From Harmothoe impar (taxonomy: Eukaryota; Annelida; Polychaeta; Phyllodocida; Polynoidae): DNA of 64,000 nt. A model generated the notes under the pieces. The model saw only the letters and a program-made list of their open reading frames with translations. It was not told the DNA's origin and made no database searches. The stretch is taken from positions 36,784,186 to 36,848,185 of the forward strand of contig OX381709.1 in the NCBI GenBank assembly GCA_947462335.1. Direction: 5' to 3'. Each line of letters opens with the position of its first letter. Positions within the stretch are counted from its first letter, which is position 1. This document shows, piece after piece, positions 35,530-48,300 of this stretch. Made by a program: the position numbers and the translations under genes.

Positions 35530-37330
35530 CGGCCAAATCCATCACAGTTATGAAATACCCTTAGGTTGCACTATCATGCCTCCCTAGCGTTTCACTACAC
35601 TGATCCCAAGCTGCCCTAGGGGCAAAACAGGAGAGGACCTTCCGTTCAATGCCCAATGGACTGTGGGTGAGGGGCAGGAGATGGATAGTGACAATGTGGC
35701 ATCATATATCTCATTGCTCTCCACTTGAGAATCATGGCCAACCACAGAATAGAGTTTACAAGTACTTCGCCATACCTGAGATGAGCATCCAGGAAAGGTC
35801 CTGACTTAATTATTGAGCACGATACTCGTTGACAAAGGAGGCGGTAGGTTGTGTAAACGGAAGTCCATCCTTCTCCCTGTACTCTCTTATTATTGATGTA
35901 TCCTGTGTCTATCTTCATTCATTCTTTTCCTCGCATATTTATTTTCCTCTGCAATAAATGACTGCCTCACAAATATAGGCAATCAGAAGCTTATATAAAT
36001 ATCTTCCAGCACATATAATTCCTAGACAATATCTCACATTAGTCGGTCCTACAGATCAAAAGAAAATATAATGCACCGATACGTACTGGGTTAAATTACA
36101 CGTGCTTACCGGTTGTAGAAAGGGGGGCATGTCAAACCCTTGTGAGATAGAAGCCATGGAATGTCGCTCAGTTGTCACGTATTTTGCATTACCAAACCCA
36201 TAGAGACTGTGTATAGGGTCTCACCCTAGTTGCCTCCCTCCTGCCTGGATCCCTGCCACTCAGTTCATTGAGGGTTTTAAGTTTTGAGATGGAATCTTTT
36301 CTTTCCTAGCGGATTTCCTGGGTGTGTAAAAGGCTTGGTGTGAGGCTTGTTAAGGGTAATGGAGGCTGTGAAGCCACCAATAAACGACTTGTCTGCCAAG
36401 CTCAAAGTATTTTTGTCTCAAATCTGTCTCACTTCCCCATCCCTTTTAAACACACATTTGTCTCAGTCTATACTCTGAGGCATGGTTCTTTATTCAGTCT
36501 GGGCACTGACATTTTTTTAAATGCCAATGAACCTTTTTGTAAGGATTTGGAAGTGGCAAGTAATTATGACCGAGTTACTGACGTTGTGTGGTTATTGTTT
36601 CCAAATCCCCAAATGACCGCCTTTCACTTCAATATAGTTACATATTAAACCTTTCAATAAATCAGTAGAAAAATGGACAGAAAATGCATTGAATCATTAC
36701 AGGGCATGTGCAGTGCGTGTCTGTTTGCCGATAGAAGAAAATCAGTTTTGGTAGAAGCGTTGGCTGAAAGTTGTGTAAACCAAAGATACCGACGTCGTTA
36801 TGATAATTCCCCTTATCAGAATGTTTGTTTGGATACGTTAGGTCTCAACAGGAATTGGGGGTTATGCAGCAGGTGATATTTGTGACCATATGGACAAGTA
36901 CCTTAGTTTGTAAGATTATGGTCCTTGAGAAACGCCCATAGCCCTCATTATGCATTCACCAATCATCCTATTGTTTTCACCGCAGGCTTTGCTGGGGAGG
37001 AGGGAATTAAGGAATCGACAAGTTTGGCAGGAGGACGGGACTTTATGTGGAAAGAACAAAGGGGAAACTGAAGAGGGGATTAGGGCTCTGGTGACAGGGA
37101 AAATAATTTCACAGCAGAAAAGATAGAGACTGAAACGCTCGGAGCAGTTCCTACCACGTATGACCACACTATTATTGGCTAGCTGCTTGTCAAGGACATT
37201 TCAGTTTGGACGCATCGATGCATGAATTTGGGGTGCCCTCGGTCAAGGTCAATGTCCTGGTTCACCCATGCATCCTAGGATGTGGGTATAGTGATTACCT
37301 ATTGCTTCAGTCTAGGAGGGCAGGCTCATT
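35530..37330 (+). repeat. Diverged segmental duplication, copy 2
   Basis: Counterpart of 31580-33760, about 4 kb downstream in direct orientation and lacking the 634-bp insertion. See copy 1 for landmarks. Confidence 0.6.
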
Positions 37331-37857
37331 AATTCCCAGGTCTACTCATGGGACTACTCATAAGGTTTACATCTAAGCTATTGGCGAGGTTTACATGAAG
37401 AAATGATCACTGGTGAATAAGTTTCACCATAACATAAACTGTCTGGTCTTTGTTTGGAAAGGCCTACCTTTCATAACATTTTACTTAAGGTCTATGGCAT
37501 GGAATGGGCCTTTCGGGTAAAAACATTTTAATCAAGGGCCTTTGATAATTTGGAAAGGTCTCTCTAGGTACATTCAGCACCAACAAACTCAGCATTTTGT
37601 GTCTTTCATTGCAGTAAGTAGAAGCTTAAATGATTGGATCATGTCTAGGGTTTGATACCCTGTAAGGGTCTAACAGCTGTGTAGTAATTATATAGATCAC
37701 CCCGGGGGCACATTGACCCGTGCTGGCTGCGGTGAGTTGGCCCTTTTAGATGGTATTGACAGGTGGCTCCTCTAGCGGCAAACACCAGAACGTGGTTCAT
37801 GATGAGCTGTCAGAACCTTCAGGTAGTCCCGTCCTTCAGCCATCAGCCCCCTGCCCA

Positions 37858-37928
37858 CCCACACCCACACACACACACACACACACCTACACACACACAC
37901 AGACACACACACACACACACACACACAC

Positions 37929-38013
<85 letters not shown>
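37858..38013 (+). repeat. Compound (CA)n-(GA)n-(CA)n microsatellite
   Basis: CA repeats with brief interruptions, then about 34 bases of GA repeat at 37928-37962, then a long CA run to 38013. The surrounding His/Thr and Val/Cys ORFs are artefacts. Confidence 0.95.
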
Positions 38014-38015
<2 letters not shown>

Positions 38016-38763
38016 TACAGCCCCCACTCCCTGCTGGATATAGTGTGGTCGTTTCTATATGCACACTTAAAGTGCGTTTTGAAATTCGCAAAGTTAGAAG
38101 AAAAAAACATCTCAAGATTATTCAAATAAACTTGGAGATGTATGTCCTAGAATGTGTTTAGGGAACATGGTACACACGCAGATGGAATTCCTGTTCTATA
38201 ATCACGTGAAATAATCAATGTGTATACCCCACGTATAGTCAGTACGCCCACATCCGGCATAACAGTCATGACTTCGGAATTCTGAATCGAACACCGTATG
38301 AACAAATTCATGGAGATTTTATTCACATGAAACATCGTGTGACTGTGCTCATTTAGGCTACAATGGAAGGCTCTGGATGTGCATTTTGCTAGCTTGATAG
38401 GAATTGACCGATGACAGTCGAACTGAGTTTAAGCCCCGGGCCGTTATACATTTTACCTCGGCCTACCAACAGGTTTTATGCTTTCAACATAAATGTACAC
38501 TTGTAACCTAGATTTCGAGCACAAAATATACAAATTATGCAAAAGATGAGGTCAAAAAAAAGTTATTCAATTTAACCTAGTTTAGTTGGTCAAAACTAAT
38601 ATTCAGAATTCCAGGTGCCTCCCATCCTGAAATGAAAATGTATCCCACAATGTACGCTGGGACCAAATGATATGCTTCTCTCACAGAATGAACGATTATG
38701 CCCATATTAATTAATAGCCAAGGAACCTGACTATTAGACCATAGACGCTAGCCACAATTGCAG

Positions 38764-38801
38764 GCCCACCAGGGTGACACCTGGTGGGCCTGCAGTGAAC
38801 T
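38764..38801. repeat. 14-bp perfect-stem hairpin
   Basis: GCAGGCCCACCAGG and CCTGGTGGGCCTGC are separated by GTGACA. GC-rich in an AT-rich setting. It lacks a T run, so a terminator role is not suggested. Confidence 0.6.
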
Positions 38802-40285
38802 AGGACTCACCTTCAGCAGTAGTACAACCCAGCTAACAAAGAACGTTTGCAAACGTTTGTATGTGGTTTGGTAACAAACGTTTGTGTCAAACGTTGGGGC
38901 CCTTGATGGGGGGGGGGGGGGGTCCCCATGTCCCATGTCGATCCTAAGAAATGCTCATGTCGCCATGTCAATCTTAAGGAATGACCAAGTCGCCATGTCG
39001 GTTTTAAGAAAAGGCCCATGTCCCATGTCATTATCTATTTATTCATCATGTCCCATGTCACTAAGCACCAAAAAGGTCCATGTCGCCTTGTCGAATTTAG
39101 GGGTCTAGGGCCATAACGTTATATATAGCTTCTGTAACGTTTTTGTCGTGTTTGTATTGCACTGCAGTATAAGTTCAGCTTGAAAAATAAAAGGAAATCT
39201 CTAGAAAACGTTTGGAAAAACGTTTGGAAAATATTTGAAATCGGTTTGGAATAGGTTTGGAAAAGGATTGCAGAAGGTTTGGTTGACCATCGTTGTTACA
39301 TGTACACCAAAAGTTGCACTCAGCATCGAACCTAGGACCTTTCAATTGGTGGTCCCAGGCTCTGTCACTTCAAACCATATATAATTATATGCCCCTCTTT
39401 CTATTCTCACTTTAAGATGTTAACGTCTGTTCTTGAAAGTTGGAAAGAAACCAGTTGAATAAACTCAAATGTGACAACTACTCTTAGAAATACTTCCCAA
39501 CTACCACATACTCATTGGGTCCATGTTAGAATATATTGATTCAAGCGATTCAAGATAAGGGGAATGTCAAAATCGATATTGGATGTTTGCTTCAACACCG
39601 AATTTCACTATTGAGCCATGGCACACATTCAATGTTGAATGTAGACATTGAATTAAAATTAAATAAATTTGCCTTAAATCGTCGACTGCAAAAAAAATGA
39701 TTCAATGTCTCGGTGCCTCACTGGGATAGTCCTGGTCAGTACCCCTTACAGACATACATGTATCAATACAAAGAGGGTTACAGGTTATTCTCTTCATGAC
39801 TGTGCCATTAACATTAGTAAGACATGTTAAAGAAGATCGGAAGGTTTACTATGATAAGCGCCTTTGGGAAGAAGTCTATTATATAGTAAACGGGACAGCT
39901 TCGTGCAGGCTGCTTGTAGAAATGACACTCACAACGTCTCTTCTACCCACTGCATGACGGCCACAATTTGCCTTTTTGTCAAGTGAAACAGTACAAGTAA
40001 AATGACTCCTGTTGAATTCATTTTAGATGAACGGAAACTAAAATATTGCATAGATCGAATGTCAGAAGCGCTACATGGATGTGTCTATCTGCTCCTGCTG
40101 AACTTCAACTAAATTTCAAAAGATAACCAATTACACAGCCAAAATTAATTTTCTCATTTTCAGAAAATATTTCTCATTTTAAGTATAATTAACCTAAACA
40201 AGTTTGTCTGTAGGATAACAAAATTTTACTTGAAAGTGTGGTTGAGTTTGATATAAAATAGATATTACTGAGGCAGGAATATTAG

Positions 40286-40505
40286 TGTAGAGGTCGCGGA
40301 AAACTTAGTCATTGGATTGGCCGGGAATCGAACCACAGACCTCTCTCCCCGGTGACAAGCGTGCTAACCGTTACACTACCAACCCGTGTCTGACTGTTCT
40401 CCGCTCCCTACGTTACTGGATCGGTATGGTACAGAGGGATAGGATTACCCAGGTGTTTCACCCCTTCGGGCTCTCCACCAGGGTACAGGGAATCCTAACT
40501 CTACA
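40286..40505 (-). mobile_element. Solo LTR of a TRIM-like element carrying a tRNA-like gene
   Basis: A 220-bp block starts TGTAGAGGTCGCGG and ends ACTCTACA, i.e. TG...CA with short inverted ends. TTAG is duplicated at both flanks (40282-40285 and 40506-40509). Two segments match the LTR at 58933: GGTCGCGGAAAA near the start and TACGTTACTGGxTCGGT about 100 bases on. Between them lies a different tRNA-like module. No second LTR is nearby, so it is a solo LTR, presumably left by LTR-LTR recombination. The minus strand is the tRNA-sense orientation. Confidence 0.8.
40313..40385 (-). tRNA. tRNA-like gene inside solo LTR (Asp GTC-like)
   Basis: The 73-nt minus-strand sequence has a 7-bp acceptor stem (GGGTTGG against CCAATCC, one G-T), discriminator A, an A-box-like GTGTAACGGTTAGCAC and a B box GGTTCGATTCC. 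TGTCACC in the anticodon region resembles tRNA-Asp(GUC). A T4 run follows 9-10 nt after the 3' end. The T stem has mismatches, so a working decoder tRNA is unlikely. Confidence 0.45.
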
Positions 40506-40732
40506 TTAGTGTATATTGGACCCACCAGATGGTGCATGTATTTTATATGTATGGTTCACTGTTTCCACCCCAGGGGGGAGTGCCAACCTCAATCCTTACT
40601 ATGGCACAACGTTACATAAAGTTTTAAAACGTTATTTTGACGTAAAATAACGTTTGTCTGTTAGATGGGTACTCGCCAGGGTAGCGTTGGTGCATAATGA
40701 TGACAAATATTACATTTTAGTGACATGCCATC

Positions 40733-41078
40733 CCCCTTTAAGGGCCGCTTCTGCCTCTGGGCAGCATCTAAAATACCCTTGAAAAACCGCTGCTGCCATA
40801 AGGCATCAAAATTGATACCCTAGGGCATCAATACCACTATACTAGAGCTCCTGCTATGAAACAAAGAATAAGAATTTTTGAATCAATCCAAAAATATTTA
40901 ACATTAATACTACGTCCCCTTGTCAAAAAGGTGTAAATTCTGTCTCCAATACAAATTATTTCACTCCTTAGCCACTATCCCAGGGAGTACATACTTGCAA
41001 AGTTGCATATTCCTATGGTATAGGGCCGGTGGTTAAGTCCCAAATGACATATTTCAAGGCCAGCAGGGAAAGGGTTAA
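40733..41078 (+). repeat. Dispersed repeat (CCCTTTAAGGGCC...AAAGGGTTAA), copy 1
   Basis: About 345 bp that recur in inverse orientation at 52967-53420. Landmarks include CAGCATCTAAAATACCCTTG, CACTCCTTAGCCACTATCCC and CCAAATGACATATTTCAAGG. Non-coding. A partial relative of its outer end lies at about 57336. Confidence 0.75.
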
Positions 41079-41079
41079 A

Positions 41080-42890
41080 GTGTTAAGCAATTCTGACTGG
41101 GCCATGGATTTTCACAGTACATTCCAATGAATGGGATTGAAGGCATACACTCCAAGAGCAGCACAACGATCATAAATACGATGATTAGAAAAAATTGTTA
41201 GCTAAAATATAATTCTAGGGAATTAGAAAAGATGAAATAGGCAGCAACCCAAGGAACGTCATCTTGGTCTATTTTGAAGAAGAAAATTATTCTGAACCGT
41301 GAGTTCCGTGGATATGCTTATAGCATAGCAATTTCATTTGATTTTTGAATTCCTTTTATCACAAAGGAGAAGAATTTTTTTACACTATATTAAAGAACCT
41401 GGACTTGGTACCAATTTAATCAGGTGTAATTCTCAGAGATCGATTACCCCCCCCCCTCCCCACCCCTTCATGAATATAGGATTATAAAGTGAGTAAGATT
41501 GATGACTTTTTATTTTTGTGATTGATGTGGCCCATATTCAATCCTCACATTTTGGCTGTCATCTTGGTATGCTTAAAAGTAGACTTACTGCGACTTATAT
41601 CGTAAATGCTGAATATGAGATTGAATAATTGAGTTGATGTTCAGTTTGTAACGGTTGTATTGCCTTTGTGGTTCCTGTGGTATTTCCATCTGCATGATGA
41701 ATTGTGACAAAACGTGGGAAAACGTGACATTAGGGGAAAACACCTTTATTTAAGTTCATGTCTTTAGCTACAATTTGATGCTTCAAGCATCAAAATATTT
41801 GAAATAGTTGCTGAGATGTGACATCTCAAACATGGGATGGTAGGGACATGTAGGAATTCAGAATAGACTGCATTGCAACCACATATCAATCTATTTTCAA
41901 ATAATCCATATAAATCATAATTATTAGAAATTAAACCAATAAATGTATGTTATTGTACATAGATTTGGATCTGGTAGGAATATTGGCATTCTGTTTTCAG
42001 TTCTGAAATCGTCATGAATGGGGCAATTGGATAGGGATGATTTTTATTCCAATAGAATGAATTGATGGTTGCCATGGCAACCAAATGTCAACAAATGGGC
42101 TAAAAATGGCTAGAAACGTTCTTTTTACATTCCAAATAAGACCAATTTAGAATGAAAATAGAATTTTGATGATAGCTTCAAAGGATTCCTTGGCAAAAAG
42201 TTAGTCTTAGGTCATTTTCTCTTAAGTATTCACATTTTTAGCTATATCTCTTGAAATATCATGTTTAGAGCATTTATGGCTATTCCCCCTAATGTTATGA
42301 TTTCCCAGGTTTCGTCACAATTATGAGAACTATTCTTTTTTATATTATGTGTAGTCTCCATAGAATGTAATGCCGTAAACCAAAGATGAGGTTTCTCATT
42401 ACGTATAACAGCGTGACCGTTTGGTGGTGATCCATGTAAACTATTGGTGTACTCAACAAGACAGTTCCTCACTTCCCCTGTAGATGGTGACACTGAACTA
42501 CACACGCTCTACTACTCTGTGGTAAGTGATTGTAGAGAGGATTGCAAACTGTATTTTTGAAAGAAAGAGTGACTGAGTAAACTCTTTGTCCGAAATGTCC
42601 ATGACTAGGTTAACTCACATAATGTCGCAGGGTTAGCACTAAGAGACAGAGAATGGCGGAGGATAACCAAAGGAGAGAAAGATTAACCTAATGACTACTT
42701 TAGCAGGAAAGAAAAAAAGATAAAAGAAAGAAGGAAACAGACAGACGGAGGCAGAGAAGGTGTGTTGGAGAGGAGAGCTAGGGGGAGAGGGATTGGTTAG
42801 GAAAGGACGAGATAAAGGGAAAGAAAAATAAAGAGAGGTAGATGAGGTGTGGGGGGTTAAGGGGGATAAACCTGATGAAAAAAATGAAGA
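41080..42890. other. AT-rich intergenic, nothing recognised
   Basis: No credible exons. From about 42640 the plus strand becomes strongly purine-rich (GAAAGAAAG, GGGAGAGG). Confidence 0.4.
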
Positions 42891-42894
42891 AAGA

Positions 42895-42935
42895 AAGAAA
42901 CAAACAAACAAACAAACAAACAAACAAAGAAGAAA
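42895..42935 (+). repeat. (AAAC)n microsatellite
   Basis: About eight AAAC/CAAA tetranucleotide units inside a long purine-rich stretch. Confidence 0.9.
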
Positions 42936-42969
42936 GAAACAAAGAGACAGACAGACAGAGGCAGAGTTA

Positions 42970-44480
42970 AGGGGGATTGGCTTAAAGCATAGACCAGGTG
43001 CGTGTGAGTTGTTGCGTCTGGTGTGAGCTGTTCCTGTGGCTATTCTATAGGGATTTTAATCTGCTGAGCTGCTCACTCCCATTAATCACCAGGTACAAAG
43101 AGCCCCACCAGGCTGCCAACACCCCTACCCTACTCCGCCTCTAAAGCCGCCCACCAAACATGCAGACATGCACATTCTTACAGCCGTAACCGCCACTAGG
43201 TATTCCCCTGTGCTACTTCAACTTTGTCTGGATTTAATTCTTGGTACGTCAAATTTAAAGGGATAGTGGAGACACTTGTCGTATTCTAAATTTCTTTTGT
43301 GAACCTGCTGCTTCTGCAGCCAGATTTTAATGTACATGTGTGTGGTCTTCCCCTATGTCTATCACTCACTCTCACTTACTTTAGACATTGGTCGATCTAA
43401 CTGCATGACATGCACCCTCGCATAATGTATAGCATTATATTAACAAAGATAACATCGACACAAGCCTATCAATGATCCAGGGCCAAAAGAGTACAGCTAA
43501 AATTCAGGCCACATGGTCCTCACGGATTGCTGCAGTCACTGTGGGGACCATGTGGAGATGTGTTCCGTCTAATAGCTGTTCCCTGAAGTCGGACAATAAC
43601 ATACTCAGAAAAGTCAGCGTCATTGTCGCTAGAACCACTCCCACCTGAAAGTCAGGCGGCTGACTTTTCTGTGTATGAATGTATGCAGTGAGGTCCGATG
43701 GATGATATTAGAAAATTATGATCTTATTTCCTTGACTTACGTCTTCTCTTTTTTGAAAATGAATCCCTAGAATGCCTGTAGGGTTGCCTAAACCACACTT
43801 TTTTTCATTTAGCCCCAGGCACCTAGATTTGCATTGTTCCTGTACGCCTCTACCTGGGGACCAGGTACATGGCAGATAAACGTGAGTGATGTTCAGAATG
43901 CCCACTTGGGCTTTAGGTACACCCCTACTCTATACTACTGTACAGTATAGGTGTAAGGGCAAGATCAATAATCAATAACCCTCCAGGCACTGATCTGATT
44001 GGTCCGCTGCTGCACCGCCTACAGGGATATAACTAGTGGGCTGCCGATTAAAGCACTGTCGCTGCTGCCTTTAGTGGAAATGATAATCATAACCCCAAGA
44101 TCACATCATGCATGTTCTGTTCTAGTACGATGGTGTTTCTTGAACCCCCTTCCAAAGTCATGGATCCGCCCCTGATTTGATGATCGAAAAATGTAGAAAT
44201 GATGTATCAAACAACCACCGAGCTCGAGCTGTGTTGCAATTGTGGTTTTTTATCCATGACTAAATGCATCGTGAACATGCATAATACAAATCAATCCTCC
44301 TGGCAATCATCGGCTCGTTTAGTGCAAATATGGACAATACTCTTTTGAGTTATGTCATTTGAAATTGGAGTTACATTCTGATATTGCGCATACCTATAAT
44401 CCACATCAGCGTAGCTACGGACAGATAAAGTAAAGAAGTTTGAATATCGATTCAAATGTATGTACATTTTGCTACCATAC
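42970..44480. other. Intergenic upstream of gene 1, nothing firm
   Basis: A small hairpin (CCACATGGTCCTCAC against GTGGGGACCATGTGG, 43509-43555) is the only clear structure. No gene is seen. Confidence 0.35.
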
Positions 44481-44489
44481 ACCTATATG

Positions 44490-45306
44490 GAGACAAGATG
44501 GCTGCCTGCACAGTAGAACCGGTTACAGTGCTACATGGGCGGGGTTACAGCAGTCAGCAGCAGCAGCAGAGACTGACCTTTTAAACCGGCCCAGGATAAT
44601 GAGACCGAGCCGCCAGCAACTGCCAACATTGATTTGAAGTTGTGATTAATTAGTTTGAGTGGAAATAGCCTGTCCCTATGGAGACTATACTGGTGTTGGT
44701 ATATAAAGGGAAGTAATCTGACGAGAACAGGATGGGAACGGACTTACTCTGCTTGGATTTGGAACTAATGCTGGTCATTACATTTATAGACACTTACAAT
44801 ATGGACAAAACTTGTCTGGTTAATATTCACACAACACCTTATTGAATTGAGACGTAGTTTACCCAATGTGAATTGGTGAATAGCTAATTGACTTTCTGCT
44901 AACCTACAGCATGGATAAGGTTGAGTGTGAGAGGCGCTCGATGCAACCGGAAACTGGTGAGCAGTTGAGTACTACGATCGAGTAACTCTTTTACCGTATT
45001 TGCTACATATTTGCGATATTTACACTGCCGAACTGATGATAACTAGTTGCGCCCATGCCCTGCTCAACTTGGACCGATATTGAATGCTACATGTGATAAA
45101 GTGTACAGTATTGGCAGTATTGTCTCACCAAATGCCCAAGTCGGGGACGCCGTGAACGTATAGTCTCGGGACCTGACCATCTCCTCTTCATTCGTCTTAT
45201 ACGATTTATTCATTTCTCCCTTTCTGCCACTGTCTTTAACGATAGACAGCTGACCTCGGTCTTTGCGGAAACGTTTGCCCAGGACCATTGAGTTAGTTGG
45301 TTAGAG
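44490..45306 (+). promoter_or_regulatory. Presumed 5' flank / untranslated region of gene 1
   Basis: Before the gene 1 start are a short ORF with a strong start context (AAGATGGCTGCC at 44501) and an exon-like block at about 44911-44958 opening ATGGATAAGG and ending AAACTG|GTGAGC. These could be upstream ORFs or alternative first exons. No TATA box is obvious. Inference only. Confidence 0.25.
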
Positions 45307-48300
45307 ATGGCGAGTCGGCGCAGACAGAACGGGGCTGGAGGCAGGAATGGAGGCTACGGCGGTTACAACACAAAGGGCGGTTACAACGCCAAGCAGAAAC
45401 TGATGAACATCCAATTCAGGTACACATCTTTGTAATGTGTACTGATGAAACAAGTCTGTAATTATCACTTTAGTGTACAATAATGTTATCTGATAAATTG
45501 TGCCAATGATGACATTATATTTATTTCCATTCATAAAAACAAGACACAGAAAGAATTATTATATTGCTATGCAACACAAAAGGCAGTTCCCATTTATTGT
45601 CCGAGGCTACATCCAATAACTCATACCCGGTACATCGTTTGGGTTTGAGTTTTGTAGTTTTTTTATTGACAATATTCAGCAACATCCATTACGCTTTCAA
45701 ATAGACACATGATAACACGTGGAGATCCATATTCACATCAAAAGTACAATGATTCTGGCACAGGCAAGTACCGTGCATCAACTAGATGGCACCTAGCTCA
45801 CGTGAGTGCACGGACAAACGCTTTGAGTGAGTCTTAATGAAATCTTAGTCTTACAATTTACCGTGACACAGTTCATGTGTAGGTTTAGATATGTTTAAAA
45901 AAATGTAAAATGGTATTTAACCCCCCCCCCCTACTAAAGAAGGGGGAAAATGAAAGATAAACGGGGGATATGTAGAAATCTATACATGTATTAAGACTTT
46001 CCCGTTGTAAGGGGGCTGTCCATAAATGACGTCATGCTGGAGGGGGGAGGGGGCGTACCATGTACCATGACCAAACATGACAAGGGGGGAGGGGGGGTCA
46101 TGTGGTGCATGACGTCATGTTTGAATAAAAAAGTGATTGCCGAGGAAAGGACAGAATGCAAGGAAAGCAGGAAATAACAGTGAAGTATTTGGCATTATAT
46201 ATTTTTCAAAATTGTCTGCAGCAGGCGGGGGGGGGGGGGGGGGTAGCCTCTATAAGCAGCTCTTGTGTACTCATCCGATCCTCTCCCGAACAGAGCTGCT
46301 TGGAATGCCCCATTCAAAAGTGGAGTAAGTGCTTGATCACAAAGGGAACACTCAGTAAGGCATATATTTTGTAGTAAATAGATAGAATGAGGTTGCATCA
46401 AGGTCGATCACACCAACACAGATGTGAGCAGAGCTTATTACAGGTATAGTTGATGAATTTCTAATCCAAAATATCTCTCAGGTGAGATGGCAGCCATCTT
46501 GCCGTCCATCTGCCATACGTTGTTCCCATGGTAAAGTTACTTCTTGAATTTCTGAATTTTCAACAATACAATTTCCTAAACATAGGACTATGATCTTGCC
46601 AAAGTTGGGGCCAACTAAGACAGTCCATTCATCCCAGGTACCAGAAGTGGTTCCTCAGGGAGGTTTGGGGGATTTTTAGGGTGAAGGGACAAGAGTGGCA
46701 GACCTTTTTTTGACAGGCCATGAAATATGACTGAGGGTTTCATATTGCAGAGGTGTGTGTGAAATACAGCATTCTTTTGTTAAACCAACAGCGCTGCTGT
46801 ATTCACCGTGAAATAAATCAAAGTGCCAACGACATTGCATTATAATGATGGCTAATGGAAAGCAGTGTTGCCGAAATGACATCGGCACACCGGCTTTTGC
46901 CGATGTAGAATCCCAATGGTCGATGTAAGGCCATCAGACACCGGCCACAATGGCCGACCATGACCTCAGCTTTCCAAAAGTGAAAGCATCTTTCAGATAC
47001 TCCTATCAGAAGCAGAGCTATGGCCATGTAAACATTATTCAATCAATTTCACATTTTAATCAAATTTGTTAAAAGAAAAGCCCACCCGTTTTTTATGTTG
47101 TCTTCTATCGATTATATATGTTCTGAAAGTTATCTACTGAATTGCATAATCTTGAAATGTCTGTCATATGGTAGTAAGACGAGAAAGTTTCTTGCAGTTA
47201 TCACATATGAGTGACGTCACAAGTGATTCACCACCTGCCCTTGCACACTTATCCATTTCTAAAATGCATAATTTTACCATGCCTTGTAGCCCACAAGGAG
47301 GTCATAGTGTAGTTGATAAATCACCTGTTATCTTAATGAACTATTTATACACATATTTTCCTCTTACTATCAATATATGAATTTATAAAGTAGGCAACAA
47401 TAGCCAACGAAATAAAAGAAAAAGATAATACAAATTTGTCTGCACTCAAGAGTATCCTATGATTGGCCCTTGAGTGGCCCTTAATTGGCTGTCCGGGGGT
47501 ACTTAAACTGGTGTACATTACCGAGCAACCAATCAAAGAGTCGTTCAGGCCAATCAGTGGGCATAGACTATCTGTCTAGACCAATCAATGGGCATATATC
47601 TTGTGCTTTGGGACAGATTTTTAATCACTTGTGACGTCACTCTATGCATTAGATATTTTCCTATTAATATCATATGCCACATATTTCAACTGTATGCATT
47701 TTTGCAGACCCTTTGTAATACAATTATAATCGATAGAAGGCAACTTGAAAAATGGGTGGGCTTTTCTTTTAAGCATTTGTAAAGCATTTACATCTATATT
47801 GCCAGATACTGACACATAGGAGATTAATGTATAGTGATGTGGCCTGTGTAGAGGGTAAATGGCATGTGTAAGATGTCGCAACACAGGGCACTTTGGCCTG
47901 TGTGCATAAAAAGTTTTCGGCTACACTGGGAAAGAAATAAAAAATGCTTTGGATGCACACCCCCCCCCCAGGACAATAAATCGACTCAAGTCTGTTTTCT
48001 TCAACATTAACTTGGGTACAAATGTTAGGGCCAAGTCATTTATTGCCAGTTGGGGTAGGGGGCTTGGTGGACATGGGGGGAGGGTGAGGTCATAATGAAA
48101 AACAACCCTCGGTAGGGAGGGGGATCTTAAAGCCTCCATGCTGGGCAGGGGTTTCAAAATTAAATATGGTCAATGTAATTATTCACAGGCCATTTTTGAA
48201 AGGCAGAACTCAGCTAGTAATAAAGGACTTATCCCTGTAAAGATATACATTCATACACCCAAAAGGGAGCAGTAACGCTTTCGCAAGGGGGGGGGGGGGG

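Larger units (their letters stand above)
38828..40670. mobile_element. Probable larger member of the CCCAGCTA(A/G)CA family
   Basis: It starts CCCAGCTAACAAAGAACGTTTGC and ends AACGTTTGTCTGTTAGATGGGT, imperfect inverses. The last 70 bases, including GTTATTTTGACGTAAAATAACG, match the right end of the fold-back element at 9.5 kb. Inside are AACGTTTGGAAA repeats, a CATGTC-rich tandem stretch (38925-39090), a minus-strand tRNA-like segment (39302-39385, with TAGGTTCGATGC) and a nested solo LTR. Whether it is one element or several is uncertain. Confidence 0.4.

Noticed and set aside
37750..38161. ORFs of 78-132 codons over the CA/GA repeats
   Set aside because: His-Thr and Cys-Val strings on both strands are translations of a microsatellite.
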